This document shows positions 12,116-28,190 of a stretch of DNA of 64,000 nt, piece by piece; within the stretch, counting starts at the first letter, position 1; every line of letters starts with the position of its first letter. The notes beneath the pieces were generated by a model. The model ran no database searches. It saw nothing but the letters and a program-made list of their open reading frames with translations, and had not been told where the DNA came from. Position numbers and translations under genes: made by a program. This DNA is from Isoetes taiwanensis (Eukaryota > Streptophyta > Lycopodiopsida > Isoetales > Isoetaceae): positions 16,660,408 through 16,724,407 of the forward strand of contig JAJEKV010000032.1 in the NCBI GenBank assembly GCA_021234155.1, written 5' to 3'.

Positions 12116-15100
12116 TTCATTCCCTATTCGTTCTTGAACTTGCCTCTTGCTACATACCATAATCCCATAGCCATTATTTCCATCCCCAAGACATCGATAC
12201 CATATTTTTATCCTATGTTCACCATTTTTGCCATTAATCCACTTCTTCAATACTTTTGCCTTGGACCATTTTCTTATTTTCCCCGTGCATAACCCTTTGG
12301 GACTATGCACTTTCATCATTTTTAAGCTTCCCACCCCACAACCCTTGTGTTGTAATTTCTCACCTTTTCCATTTTGTTCACTAAGATTCATTTCAACCAT
12401 GTTGCCTAAAATTTGCCTTGCACCAAATTGTTCCATGATCAAAACCATTGCATTTTATGAAGCCCATAATTATTGGCTTATTTTAACCCTCCGCACTATG
12501 TTGCCAAAGCTAAGGCTTGCTACTTAGGTTCCTGAGCCTATAATTTGCCTTGTTAAAGGCTCATGCTCGGGATATTTAAAATAAACATTGTAGCACGGAT
12601 GCCAACTTTATCTAAGTCCTTGGGTATTTAAAGTAAAATTGTGACGTATTGGCATTGTACAAAAAACAACTTTTATGTATAGGATACCAATATGATAAGT
12701 CTTTTATCCTTTCCATATGATAAGTCTTTAGAAATCGACCTAGGGCATCAAAAACCTAGTAACGCCCCAGAGAAAATAGCCGGGTATGTAGGAACGGGGA
12801 CTCGTGATCCGCAGGGTTTGAACCTATTTTAAGCCATGAAGCTATTAGCGAAATGCTGATTAAGATATGCTACTTAGAATTTGCAAAAATGGGTTAAAAA
12901 TATAGTTCGCGGATATGCATAACTTTCTTCTTGGATTTGCTGCTATGAAAAAATTATGCACCTTCCTGAATACATGGTGAAGGTGAATATGGCATTACCA
13001 AATAACGTTTGTCCTAAACGGCTTTGTTGGATCGTCATGCTACCTGTCGCTACATCTATTTAGATCAGCATTCGCCCAGATTTTCAAGAGCCAAGATATC
13101 GATGGCAAATCACTTTGGTCGACAAATACCAGTTTATGGGCCGCGGGTTAGCTTTTGTTTCCATGAAAAATTTTCTAGAAAAAAATAGGCGGCTATGGAT
13201 TTATAATGCTCTCTTGCCTTTTACCGACTAGTATAAATGATACGTAGTTTTTTGCCTTAAATGGCTTTTGCAAAAGGGCAAAGTGAGCATTTACTTATGG
13301 ATGGAGCTTAGTGACGGCTTTGTTGCTGCCGGTCTCCTTACAACAAGAAGCGTTACCTCGTTCTTGTTGGCTGGTATATTTCTTGCAAGTTTAGGCTTTA
13401 GATGCATAGATTTGTCAAGTTAGCTTAGTTTGTCCTTCACTTGTTTTTCTTATCAACCCTTTAATTTGAGATTATCCCAGATGGCCAAAAAAAGTTTTTG
13501 GGAATTTTTAAAATTGATTTTTCTAGGTATAAGGGTTTTTCGTTTGAAATAATTTTTCATATTCCAAAAATCGAAGAACTTTTGCCCGTGATCATTTTTT
13601 GCTTTTTGATTTCGTTTAACGCCTTCGCCTTATCCAAATGCGAGAGGTTATAGTACTATATGGATGCTATGCAAAATTTACATGCATCCCCGGCTTCCAC
13701 CAAGGGGAGCAAAGGTATATTGCAATTTCTTATTGCATCGGTGTAAATGTTGTTGCTCCTTGATGAGGTTAATTCATATTCTTTTAGCCTTGGCCGATTT
13801 ATAAATAAGATTACGCTTTTTTATCTTCTATCGTGCAAGTGGATGCACTTCATAGTAAAGCTTGGTTCGCATCTGATCATACGTTCTCGGAAGCATCGTC
13901 CAAGTTTGGTTTATTGATAATCATCTTAGGTTATAACAGGTCGTAGCACCTTTCCGATTCTTGGCCTGATTCCTTTCATTTTTTATTTATTCGCAGATGG
14001 TTGTGCCGGTTTATGGTTTGTTGGATCAATAGTAAAACTATAATGCATTTCAAAACAATCCAAGCTATCGAAGCAAAGGATGAAATCCTATGCACTAGAA
14101 GTTTAGGGATATTGTTTAGGTCATCCCTTTAATCTAGTCGCGCCCTCGATGGTTGCCCTAAAAGTGCAAGGGTGGTCCGCTTCTTTAACGTAATCTACGC
14201 AGTAAAGGTTTTTTTTTTAACTCTTATGCTCGCTGTAGAATCGTGAAACCGTGTTTGCTTTATGTCATGTAATTGCTTCTAGATTTTCAAATATTGTGGT
14301 TGCACATCCAGGATGATTCGAAGGCCGCTGTGTCTTTATCTTCAAGTCTTTCTATTGTCCGACTCTTAAACTCGTATTTCCGCTTGGATTTGTAGAAATA
14401 GATTTGTGCCTTAATTTTGATTGCAAAGAGGTTGAAGAGGGGTCGAATAACATACCCGCCCAATCGATCTTTATACATTACTAAGAGTTATAGGGATGTT
14501 GTTTATTCTTCTGTTAAACTTGCAATTTGATTCTCATACAGTCTTATGATCTTTACAAATATGGATTCAGAGTGGAGATCTGCTATGTCTTAAAGGGTAT
14601 GTCTTCTTTATACATTAAATGCTTTATGCCTTTTTATATATTTGTGCTTTAGTTATACATTTGTTGCTACCATTCTCGCCAACTACAATATATTACTTGG
14701 CTCCACAAAATAAAATAATGTGATGGTCATTGATATCGCGTGCATTTTATATCTTTCATGCCATATGATTTTTGGCCCACATAATGTAAGCATGCCCTTT
14801 GACACAAAGGAGATATGGACCAAATTCTTGCAAGGCATTGGGGATGGGCCTAATTGGTTCCTCATATTTTTGTACTTTCTGTTAAAAGACTTTTGGCCAA
14901 TCCAATGTTGTGGATGCAAAATATCATGATGCAATGTAATACATAGTTTGGATGTTCTTATACACAAGTTTATGATTTGTATAAATTGCTTTGGGATTGT
15001 TGGTGCAAATCGGACTTTTAGGTATTGTATAATTGGATTAAGTTGATAGCAAATTTATCAGACCATGAATCTTTTAGAGACTTTCATCTTTTGGAGCTAA

Positions 15101-17830
15101 AGTGACTACCTACCTAAAGATCCGATGATGATTTTCTTCAATACTATGTCATTGCTCTAATAATATGCATTGATTGAGCTATAAATCTGATATTTTGTGA
15201 GTCCTTTCCGGCCAAGCGATTTATGTCTTTGTGCATTCGGGTTCCTGGTTGCCTTAATGTCGTTGAAAAAGACCACTTAAATTTTAAAAGAGCATTGCGC
15301 CTAAGATCATCGTGAGAAACGAGTTTTTAACTTTAGTCAAATTTCTTGCCGCAGGAGCATAATGCATTTAGATTTGGCTATAGCAGTTGTAGCTCTCAAA
15401 TCCATTAGAAACCCTTTTGTAAGTTAGGTTTTATGCACTTTTCTTTTTCTTTCGATTTGGCGATTTTTCCTTTTGCAATGCGATAAATGATCTTATCATA
15501 CCTGGATTCCTTAAAATTTCATTATTCTAATGGTTATATCAACGGTTGATAAGCATGCACCCATGGCGCTTGAATTCTTACAGAAATGGCTTTTGCAAAA
15601 GACCAAGCCAACTATTTTATCGAAGGGGTGCATGTTCAAAACATGGACCACTGATGTGGTGCATCAGTATAGACCTGTCTATGCAATCCTTATGCAGGTT
15701 TCTCTCATACAACTCTGCAATTTAGTAGGGATTCAAAGCTCCATGCCTTTCATAGGAGGTTAGCATCAGATTGCGGCGATGTGGGTGGCATCACTATTTA
15801 AAGGCAAAAAAAATAGTTGGCCGGAAAATATTAGTGACCTTCATTGAGCGAGATTTTTGACCAGGTTGCTCATTTACCAAATTTTACTTTTAGTGAGTTT
15901 AAGCATGCCAAGTGTTGACCCTCCTTATACTATCATCTATCTTATAGTATCCAGAAAGCCTTTGCTTTACCTACCTTCAAATACATCACGATAAAGTATT
16001 TCCATTGTGTTGATGATGTTTCAAGCTGGTGAAACACTAACTTCTAAGTTCTTTAGTCACATTCGAAGTGCAGATACTATTGCTCCAAATTCTACCAGAT
16101 TGGGTTCAATCATAACGTGAACTTTATGCGTTTTCATTATGGAACTGCTTCACTTTATTAGGTTCTACAGGTACTATAGGAATGGGAATGGTGAATCAGG
16201 ATGAACAAAGTAATAGGAAAGGAATAAAGAAGCCACTTCAAAACCCAAGTAATGTAGGTTGTTTATGCAGCATTTAATATCTACATAGTAGTTATTTAGC
16301 TTTCAGCGATCAAATAATTATCCAAATAGATCAACATTATCTAACAAGAGGCAATTAAGATATGTGGAGAATGGAGAATGCCTCTTTTTCAGCAGCAGTA
16401 GGCTTCATGGCAATGCATGTGCAAGCCCAATGTTGTGAGCATCTATTTCTTCTAGCCATTGTACATGTTGACATCATCTTGGAGCCATAAGCACTCCGCA
16501 TTTTGTTCTCCTTGATGTATCTTTATTGAATCCTACAAATACAAATATCCCATGTTTTGATCTTATTCAAAGCAGTTTCTATAGTTTCATATGCTCTTCA
16601 TTTTTTATAGGCCTTGAATGGTGTGAAGTGGGAAAAAATACTGGGATCAATGTGTCACGGTTGGCCCTTATAATTTAGATTAGCCAAATCTATTACTTTC
16701 TTGTCTAATATTTTGTCATTGCTAAGGTGTGTTCAACCTTACAGGGCTTGACAACGTCATAGAAAGCGTCTAGCCAAGATTGTGGTTGAGCAATGGAAGT
16801 ATTTTGCAAGACCTGTAAGCATTCTCTGGGACATCGTTTGGGTCATGACAACTCAGGGTTCTGCACTTTTTTCTACACATCCATATTCTTATTGCTAAAG
16901 TTGCAAATGATTGAACTCAAAGAGTTAAGACTTTAGAACTGCTTTTTAATCATTTTCATCTATTAAATGTTTATGCAACGGATATTATCTCTTAGATTGT
17001 GGAGAATATGTGGGATAAGGATGAGTAGGTATGCATGGGACATTCACTATATCTTTGTTTCAACCGCGTGTTTTTGGCATTAATAATTGCTCTTTAATGC
17101 ATGTTACGTGGTTTCTAAAAAGGATATGCTTTGATACCTGGAGGAATTTCTTAAAGAAGAAAAAAGATCTAAGACAGTAATGTCGATAAGGGAAAAAGCT
17201 CCATGCAAAGTTTTACTTTTGAAAACCTTTTGTACTTGGTGCCTTTTTTACAAAAATTGCGACAAAGAAAACTCAAATTTTATGACTAGTATGGGTTTGT
17301 CTCTTTGGCTCCCTCACCGTATATGTCATTCCTGGATAACCTGATGTGAAGAGATTTGTTTATTTTTCGGGCCAAGACATCTAAGTAAAATGGCACTCCT
17401 TTTATTATGTGAGATGTCCGATCCTTTGAGGTAGAGGTTGAAGGGTGAAGCTTTTCCTTTTCCAAGAGGGATGTGTAGCACTTTGATATGCATGCCATGA
17501 TTTCGAAATTGCTTCAAATTAAATTTTCCCCGCTGTTCACTCAATCCGTACAAATTTATGTTAGATTATTTCGTTAGCCATTGCTTTGATGGATGGGTTA
17601 ACCGGAAGGAGTTGCCGCTAGTATGAGAAGTGTTATCAAAGTTGCATTTCGTGTTATGATTTTTGTTATACTTGGTTAGTTTGATAGATTTATGAAGCTT
17701 GAGCTTTGGCATCAAGTTTGTAGTCTCTACTCTAGGACCATAACCGTGCATAGTTGTGCATCTATAGGTTCCAAGAACTACAGAGGATCTGGTTGCATCG
17801 CTGTTGTCGCACGCTTTAGTGCGGTAATTA
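12116..17830. other. Long AT-rich intergenic region
   Basis: No gene or mobile-element domain was recognised in 5.7 kb. A 26-bp word around CCATATGATAAGTCTTT is repeated near 12690 and 12713. Short frames (63-114 codons) have no family signature. Old, fully decayed transposon DNA is the likely content, but that is inference. Confidence 0.5.
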
Positions 17831-18439
17831 TTATAATTAATTAATACCGTATGCATACCTCTCATTTAAAAAGTACTTTAAAATACGCTTTTGGAATGAT
17901 AAAATACTTATTAAATACGTAAAATACGCCAGCTTACGATAATACGTTAAGTACCTGTAATTTTTAAAACTATTATTTCTTGTATTGGTAGTTGAAATAG
18001 TTGCAATAACAACTAGTATGAAGAACTTCAAGTTTTAAATAATGAACTAGAATATATTACTCTAGAAAAATTAAGTATTTCTCAAAAGTTTTCAATCCAA
18101 AATATGTTTATTTAAGCGCTATATATTCTAGTTTGCAATCTACACCCACCGCACATTAAGTAATTGTTGCTTATTTTTGCATCCGCCGCTATTAACTACC
18201 GACCCTCAGATTTCTTTCTTGACATGAATGCAAGCCATCAAGTATTAAGGAGAAGGTCTTCCTCCCCGCCATGACAAAACAAGGGGAAGGTGGGTCCGCA
18301 TCTCCATCTCCATTCCGATTTGGCTAACTAAGAAGAAAGAGGGGGAAAACGCAGAGGTTTTGGGTGTTTATTTGCAAGCGATTGTTTTTTTTTTTTCAAT
18401 TCCATAATTTCCCCTCACGAGGGGGCCCACACCACTACC
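17831..18439. other. AT-rich DNA upstream of LINE copy B
   Basis: The word AATACGTTAAGTACC (17941) recurs near 19118 as AATACGCTAAGTACC, on the other side of LINE copy B. The two flanks may therefore be parts of one older repeat. No coding potential was seen. Confidence 0.4.
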
Positions 18440-18962
18440 TCAATCACCCATCTACCCATGAAAAGCGCAGGTGATTGCTTCCATTCGCGACAGTGCACAT
18501 CACCTCCGCATTGAGAGGCGGGGAGATGGATTCGAGGCCGCTGAGGAGGATGAGTCCGCCGATCTTTGTCAACAGGCCATTGAGGATGAAAGTCCGCGCT
18601 CTCCGTGCTTTGCCCGCATTACCCGATATCCGGGCTGTGATGCTCTGGGTATTGTGCCCCCATCGTGCCTTGCATGAGCTACCGAGCACCTACCGTAGGG
18701 TTTGTTGGGATCGTACCTGGAGGTAATGGATCTGTGACCGCTCGGTGGCCCCCTTGTCCGACATTAACCTGTTTGTATTCTGTGATTATGTATATAATCG
18801 TGAAAGATGTCGATCCTTATTGCTACTAAGGTTTTTCCTCCGAAACCCTTCTGGCTGGGTTTTTAATACCTGTCAGCTTCCTCTCTTTGTACTTGGGTCC
18901 CATAGGCCATTGGTCTCCTCGTGGACTATAAAATCATATTCTATTCTATTCTATTCTATTCC
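18440..18962 (+). mobile_element. 5'-truncated LINE (copy B), 3' end only
   Basis: A segment reading HHLRIE near 18490 matches the C-terminal region of the full LINE at 61.2 kb. The 3' UTR holds a weakened hairpin (GGTTTTTCCTCCGAAACCC, near 18829), then TTGGGTCCCATAGG, CCATTGGTCTCC and GTGGACTATAAAA as in the other copies. The end is an ATTCT microsatellite (18938-18962). About 0.5 kb survives and no reading frame is intact. Confidence 0.8.
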
Positions 18963-20034
18963 TAATGTCTAAAGTCTCCTAATGTGTTTTTTTACTCCTA
19001 TTCTATAATATATAATAATGTATTTTTCCTAATATATAATTTTACCAATTCTATTGGTCTAATGTCATTTGACGCTTTTTTTTTAAACTACGATCATACG
19101 TGATCATATATATTAATAATACGCTAAGTACCGGTATTAATAAAACAAGAGCTCAATTTGACATGTCAACTTATAGGTATAGTAATGATAGGAATGCGGA
19201 GGAAGGTACGGGACGATGTAAACGTGAAAATACACGTGCGTAAACATAGGCCTTGCAATATAATGTGGCTATGTAATTGGGAAGTAGAGTTATAGATACT
19301 AGAGGAAATGTCCAATATATAAAGGACTTGATTGTAATAATAATACAACATGGAAGTGTGTGCTTATATTACATTAAACCCATATAACGAGATGCTCTAA
19401 CTTATATTAAAAAACGCCGCACACGAGCCCTTTTCAGCGTGACTTTTGAACCCAAAAATGCATTTTTCAATAGTTTTCTTACTTTTTGTTTTTCTATTCT
19501 ATTCTATTCTATTATGTGATAATGAGTGTCTGCGATGCATCGGGTAATCATGAAGGGCGTTATTGATCTATTGTCTTAAATTATATTTATTTCATATTGG
19601 TGGAAGGTTATTGACAGGTAATTGTATCGAGATTGTTCAAATTTCTCATGTGCACCTTACTTCAATAACAACGTATACATCATTTATCATTTGCATGGAC
19701 ATGGTTTAAGACGTGTGCAAAGCAAATCGCATCCATATGAAGCACATTACTCTATCTTTAGAAATTATTTGAGGTTGTCTGTTCTCCATACATCATTGGA
19801 GCTTTCGCCAATGCTTTATATCATCTCATGAACACGGATGGTCTTAGTGGACGTTAAATTTTTTATTCAGTTCTATATTCTATACATTTTGGCCATCTTG
19901 GAAATCCATGAAGCGGCGGCTTCACAACATGCATTGCGTATATTTATCAACACAAGCACATGAAGACTAGGCCCAACTTATGCGCCACAACGCCGGGCAC
20001 ATATTTACTAGTACACATCTTACATTGTAATACA
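18963..20034. other. Intergenic, downstream of beta-amylase
   Basis: AT-rich. A lone TATTC microsatellite (four units) lies at 19492-19514 with no LINE UTR next to it. A palindrome GATCATACGTGATC occurs at about 19091. The beta-amylase 3' UTR (minus) must lie at the right end. Confidence 0.5.
19862..19867 (-). terminator. Candidate polyadenylation signal of beta-amylase
   Basis: AATAAA on the minus strand, about 170 bases past the beta-amylase stop codon. Position and sequence fit, but AT-rich DNA makes chance matches common. Confidence 0.4.
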
Positions 20035-22711
<2,677 letters not shown>

Positions 22712-22735
22712 AGTATCGAAATTGGCTAAAACGTG

Positions 22736-22850
22736 ACATTTATAGAATGAGAATGGCAAGAACATGTGGCAGAAGTCATTTTCAGGAAGAATGGAACGGA
22801 GAAACTTCCATACCTTGAGGGGGTCCAGAATCCCATTTCGATATAATAGA
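22736..22850 (-). promoter_or_regulatory. Candidate core promoter of beta-amylase
   Basis: Two TATA-like words sit upstream of exon 1 on the minus strand: TATAAATG at about 22738-22745 and TATTATATC at about 22837-22847. The upstream one leaves room for a 5' UTR before the Met at 22711 or 22765. The downstream one would favour the Met at 22615. Confidence 0.4.
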
Positions 22851-24102
22851 ATCTAATCTACGCCGTGAAGACGAAATGCGCCATAGACCAAATCAACAGA
22901 AAAAGACAGCTCGCAGCGTTTTGAAGAATTTGGATTGGAAAAGCTCGAAATACGATCGACTGCATGCATGTAGCATTGGCTGATCCCACCAGATTAAGCA
23001 AGTTGAAGCCATTTCATTACAAGCAAGCTTTTTCCCGCCCATGGCCCCCTTCCAATTTTTCTCTTCTTTTTGGCTTTTCGTGGAAATGGTTTTAGACTTT
23101 CTCTTTTTTTTTTGTATTTTCACATATGTTTCAAAAAGCTTCTAGCCAATACCAGTTCGCCCCTGTAGCATGTTAACTTCTTAATGTGATAAAACCATTG
23201 CACATGTCGGTGCGGAGCCAACAACAGCGAGCCAAACACAAGACCAAGTCGGGTGGCGAGCCAACCACCACCAATTGGGTGGGGAGCCACTAATCGAGCC
23301 GGCCCCAGTTTGACACGTGTATTCTCACTACTGTCATTTGTCACTTCTACCATATAGCATCACCTGTTTTCATCCACTGAACTCAACTTTCCGTGAAGTC
23401 ATAAGATCGCCCATCTTTCTGGAAATGTGTTATCGTAAAAATTTAGCATGTTGGAGTGTGTATCTGAGGTTATCTTCATCAATGTTTACAGTACAAATTC
23501 GGCACACATTATAAGTATGTGTATCTGAGATGTTGATCGAGTTATGTTCACATATGAAAGTTGTCTCGTTGTATGTCTGCAAGTTGTTGGTCAAGTTGGG
23601 TTGATATATGTGGTCGATTTGTGTCATATACACTTGTCGAGCAACGTGCTATAACTATTGACATCTACATGTGAGGTGTTTATCGAGTTTGGTTGATCCT
23701 AGTAGTTGATTGGGATGTAGTCATTATACACATGCATTATGCCCCCAGTGTGTTTCTCTGAGGAGATGTTCGAGTTGGGTTGATCACGGTCATTGATCAT
23801 GATTGCATCACATATCCATGTTGATATATGCTTTAGTTACGAGCATATATGAGGGAGTTGGTCTTGGCCATAAAGTTATAGCATGTGCATCTACGCATGT
23901 ACGTGATTCAACTCCCAGCAACAACAGACATGATAAAATGCAACTTGATCAATACGTTATACACACAGGCAAACACATGCTGTAATTTTCAAGGCAATTT
24001 TAACACAATGCTTATATTCCATTTTATAAGAATTGAATGAATTTCTACGAAAATGTTCATATTTATAATGATAGATTAAACAACCAACCATTTACCATTA
24101 GA
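22766..24102. other. Upstream region of beta-amylase
   Basis: No gene was found. The word GAGCCA recurs within GGTGGCGAGCCAACC and GGTGGGGAGCCAC near 23215-23290. From 23500 to 23800 loose repeats of GTGTATCTGAGATGTTGATCG-like and GAGTTGGGTTGATC words appear (a degenerate minisatellite). Confidence 0.45.
23314..23319. promoter_or_regulatory. G-box (CACGTG)
   Basis: A perfect G-box in the context GACACGTGTA, about 600 bases upstream of the beta-amylase start. bZIP and bHLH factors bind this core. A role in regulating this gene is inference from position only. Confidence 0.35.
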
Positions 24103-25281
24103 AAACTTTTTTTCAATCCACTTGAGTCATTGGTCATCTCCTATACCATCAATCCCCTTCATTCCCTATAGCATTGGAGGGTATAATGATAAAGTTTTAC
24201 CATAACCCATATGGTCCACATAGCAATCGAGTTCATTCCATCCATCCACATGATTCATGAGTCAATTACTTCCAATCACTATACCATTAAGCCCTTCATG
24301 GAATGACAAAGTTTGCTTTTCTTGGTACTTTTACATGCCACTTGTTACATATAAAATTTGCATTTAAAATGTAAATGATGATTAGTGGCCCATCAAGCGC
24401 TCATCACTCACTGGCATTGAGTAATTGTGCACTTGGCAAATAGGGCGGTTTGGCCCCAAAAAATTCGGCTATATCCTTAAAATTTTCCGATTAGATAAAA
24501 AAAATTCTGACAATTTTCCGATCATTTTTGCAAAAAGATCCAAAGAAATCCAGAAAATAGGCTTCAAAAAATCCAAAAATCCGGTAATATCAAATGTGGG
24601 CGGCATTTTTCCCAGTTCGATGGGCCACTAAATTCGAGCCCTGCTTGGCATATGTAGACTATTCAACACGTGCCACAAAATATATAGTATTCAAACTTTT
24701 TTTCAATCCACTTGAGTCATTGGTCATCTCCTATACCATCAATCCCCTTCATTCCCTATAGCATTGGAGGGTATAATGATAAAGTTTTACCATAATCCAT
24801 ATGGTCCACATAGCAATCGAGTTCATTCCATCCATCCACATGATTCATGAGTCAATTACTTCCAATCACTATACCATTAAGCCCTTCATGGAATGACAAA
24901 GTTTGCTTTTCTTGGTACTTTTACATGCCACTTGTTACATATAAAATTTGCATTTAAAATGTAAATGATGATTAGTGGCCCATCAAGCGCTCATCACTCA
25001 TTGGCATTGAGTAATTGTGCACTTGGCAAATAGGGCGGTTTGGCCCCAAAAAATTCGGCTATATCCTTAAAATTTTCCGATTAGATAAAAAAAATTCTAA
25101 CAATTTTCCGGTCATTTTTGCAAAAAGATCCAAAGAAATCCAGAAAATAGGCTTCAAAAAATCCAAAAATCCGGTAATATCAAATGTGGCGGCATTTTTC
25201 CCAGTTCGATGGGCCACTAAATTCGAGCCCTGCTTGGCATATGTAGACTATTCAACACGTGCCACAAAATATATAGTATTC
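24103..25281. repeat. 590-bp tandem duplication, two near-identical copies
   Basis: The unit starts with CTTTTTTTCAATCCACTTG near 24105 and again near 24695. Copies run 24103-24692 and 24693-25281. I see only a handful of differences: C to T in the CATAACCCAT word, C to T in CTCACTGG, G to A and A to G in the CTGACAATTTTCCGATC stretch, and a one-base loss in GTGGGCGG. The high identity means a recent duplication. A 68- and a 98-codon frame in the unit diverge at the one-base deletion, so they are unlikely to be genes. Confidence 0.95.
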
Positions 25282-25329
25282 AATACAAAAAGAAATGGCA
25301 ACATCTTATAAGTCATCAACCCATATTTG

Positions 25330-26230
25330 TGTTTTTTTTTTTTTTTTTTGAAGAACTGTGTCATCAATATATTAAAGGAATGGTAATGTTACAAAGCAAG
25401 TGAGGAGGAAGGAGAACTAGCCCCAAAGAGACAGCGATACCTCGACACTCCACAACAAACTCACAGAAAAACTGCAACTCTACTGCTGTACAAATCGACC
25501 ATCACCATCTACAACACCCAAGAAGTCCCGCCAAATGGCAAACTTCCGCTTCCACTAATCCTTTAACACTAGAAAGCTTTGAAATAGCTTGTACCCGAAG
25601 TCGAAATCGAGAGGCTACAGATCATTGAATCCCCCGAAGATCCACAACCGCCGCATTCTTCCAAATCAGCCACACCAACCAAGCCACACACGATGCAGGT
25701 TTGCCGCCGCAAGAGCCGCCAAGCACCGTGATACACATGAAACAAAAATTTAATCCTTAAAATTTTCCGGCTAGTCAATCTCACCCGAAAAATAGCTCTA
25801 ACCCAATCCCGTGCGGCTCCCAAGTGAGGCCATAAAACCGCATAATGCTCCACGCCTCAACACGATGAAGGCCACAACAATACAGAGAGGCTCACACCCA
25901 TACCAACACAAGGGCATTCACCACGACATACGGCGGAGGAAGGAGAACTGCACCACCTCGCCACGTGTATAATCACCCTAACCTTCGGTGGGGAAGTGAG
26001 TCCATGTCCACGCCCAAACCGAAGCCATCGAGAACCCTGAATCGGCAGAGACCACTTGCCCTGAAGGGGCAAGATCAGGTCATGAATAGCCGACCCAGAA
26101 GAAGACCGCACAAAGCAAGAAGACACAACATCCGGATGAACCTTCCAAACCTGCACCACCACATCATCCTGAGGGACTATAGGTATGTGTAGCGGAATAC
26201 TCCCCGCCACGTGTTCCCAGATAGCCCGGT
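25330..26230 (-). mobile_element. 3' end of a poly(A)-tailed LINE (L1-type)
   Basis: Read on the minus strand, the element ends in a poly(A) run (the T run at 25332-25350). Upstream, two adjoining frames (26210-25857 and 25853-25569) translate to a zinc-knuckle-like LINE C-terminus. One holds PPKVRVIIHVARWCSSPSSA and the next HYAVLWPHLGAARDWVRAIF, resembling the zf-RVT region that follows reverse transcriptase in plant L1 elements. One frame break separates them. The poly(A) tail and different UTR show this is a separate LINE family from copies A-D. Confidence 0.65.
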
Positions 26231-27295
26231 CACTGCCCCTCAGGCGAAAGCGAGCTCGAAAGAACTCTCATGAAGCTAGCTGACCATCCCAATACCAATC
26301 CTCCAAGGTGAGCACAGCAGCTCCCCTCCAACATATATAACCCACTAGCACGTTTTCTAACATATATAATTCTCCTACAAATGTGCTTCTAGAATATTCT
26401 CCATTGATGCTTTCTTCTAAAACTGACACGTACCTTTCTGAGGAAAAAATAGCGCTTTAATAAAGGTGCTGCACACGAAGGGTTGCCCTCCGGTGGCCCG
26501 AGAGTGGTTTTCATGGGTTCTGTTACGTTCTTTTGTGTTGGATCTTGTTTTGTGTGTTGGCAGGTCTCAACTGTTGCATTGCTACTGTACATCCTTTGCT
26601 TTGATTACCCTTCTTACTAACGTCGAATACAGCCATTGTTGCCAATCCCCAGCTTGCTTGGAGCTATCCTCCGGTATATTGTTGTTACATGTAAGGAGCA
26701 ATTCGAAATGCAAGTGGCATGTGGCTCTTGACATTCATGGCAAGACTCGAAAAACATTGTCATAACAGACTTGATAGAGTTACCAAACTTGCAAATGTGC
26801 TTGTATCCTTGGGAACCTTCCATCAAGTAATGTGGCATTGTTAAGTTTCGGCCCAATAAATCTCTATTGTTATTATTCATCATTGAGAAACTGCACTAAC
26901 CAACCCATCAATTCCATCTGACATGAAATAGAAAAATATCTTTCAGCGAATACAACAGAACCATGAATAATAACTATTTAATGCCCATATACAAGAATGG
27001 ACCAAGGAACCAGTGCGAGAAAAACCTATAAACTTTTTTGTTTTGCACATTAACATTATTGTACGCTGTAAAATGGGCTTTGACAGCACAATATGTACTC
27101 TCTACTGTAAAGACCCTAAGGGTTAAGATTCATAGACATTTGAAGCATTTTTCATCCATTGTACTGATGTCTATTGATTCTGCAGAATCAACAGTATCCT
27201 CAAGCATTTCCTCAAACAGCAACATTATCTCCACAAGTCCCTGTCGAGACAACATCATATAGCATGGTAGTCTTTCCCAATATGGGCAGTTGTCT
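26231..27295. other. Intergenic, nothing recognised
   Basis: Mixed-composition DNA with frames of up to about 99 codons and no motif I recognise. The part next to the PPR relic (27040-27290) could be its 5' flank. Confidence 0.4.
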
Positions 27296-28190
27296 TTTGC
27301 ATGAAACTGCTTCAAATTATGCCTGAGAGAAATGCTATCTCTTGGAATGTCATAATTATTGCCCAACCCAAATGTGACTTTACAGAACATTATACTACGT
27401 GTATTAACATTGCAGGGCCAACTCAGAGAAGCATATCTGATGTTCCAACAAATGCCTGAGCATTTGTATAATTCCATAATTGCAGGATATGCCCAGGAAG
27501 AGCAGTTGAGAGATGCACTCTGTCTCTTCCAACAGACGCCAAAGAGAGCCATCTCTTGGGACACCATGACGACAATTTATGCCCAGCAAAGACAGTTAAT
27601 GGAGGCATTGCATCTATTTTACCAAATGCCTCAGTCTGACATGTTCTTATGGATGCCCTGATCTAGGACACTTTGAGGAGGCCGTTAAAATGTTTGATTT
27701 GATATCCCACAACAACAGGAATACAATGATAACCATATTGTAGGAATAGGATGGATGAATAATGCATCAGGCTTATTTCAGAAAATGCCAATGAAAGATG
27801 TGATCATAGAATACCTTGATTACAACCTATGCTGTGAGTGGGACAAGTCCATGAAGCTCTCCAGCTTTACAATCAGATGCCTTACTAAGACATAACCTCA
27901 TGTAATGCCATAATTTCTGCCTATGTCCAGAATGGGCAGCATAAAAATGGTGTGGAACTCTTCTCCAATATGTCTTAAACAAATATGGTGTTCTGGAATG
28001 CGGCCATTTCTGTGCTCTCTCAGCAAGAAAAACTTGATCTGTCTCTTCAACTTTTCAAACATATGCAGGTGCCACCATGTTCCTTTGAGGCATTTCCTAA
28101 ATTTTTGTGCTTTTGTCAACAGGCCATGGCACAACAGAAATATATGCAATGCCTCTATATGCTATGCAACACAAATTAGCATATCTTTAG
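27296..28190 (+). pseudogene. PPR-protein relic (S-type repeats)
   Basis: Pentatricopeptide repeat proteins bind organellar RNA. Here the repeats follow one another at about 31-residue spacing with MP ends, as in S-type motifs: MPERNAISWNVII (27315), GQLREAYLMFQQMPE (27415), NSIIAGYAQEEQLRDALCLF (27470), ISWDTMTTIYAQQRQLMEAL (27550), LFQKMPMKDVI (27775), NGVELFSNM (27945) and MVFWNAAISVLSQQEKLDLS (27985). Stops and frame changes occur after 27661 and near 27735, 27830, 27895 and 27975. No initiator region or E/DYW tail was seen. It looks like a dead copy of a long S-repeat gene. Confidence 0.85.

Noticed and set aside
12104-12448. A 114-codon minus frame after LINE copy A
   Set aside because: It begins in the microsatellite tail region, is Lys/Gly-rich and resembles no known family.
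24425-25311. Twin frames of 68 and 98 codons in the 590-bp repeats as genes
   Set aside because: They differ by the one-base deletion between copies, are rich in Lys/Phe from A/T runs, and lack any motif.
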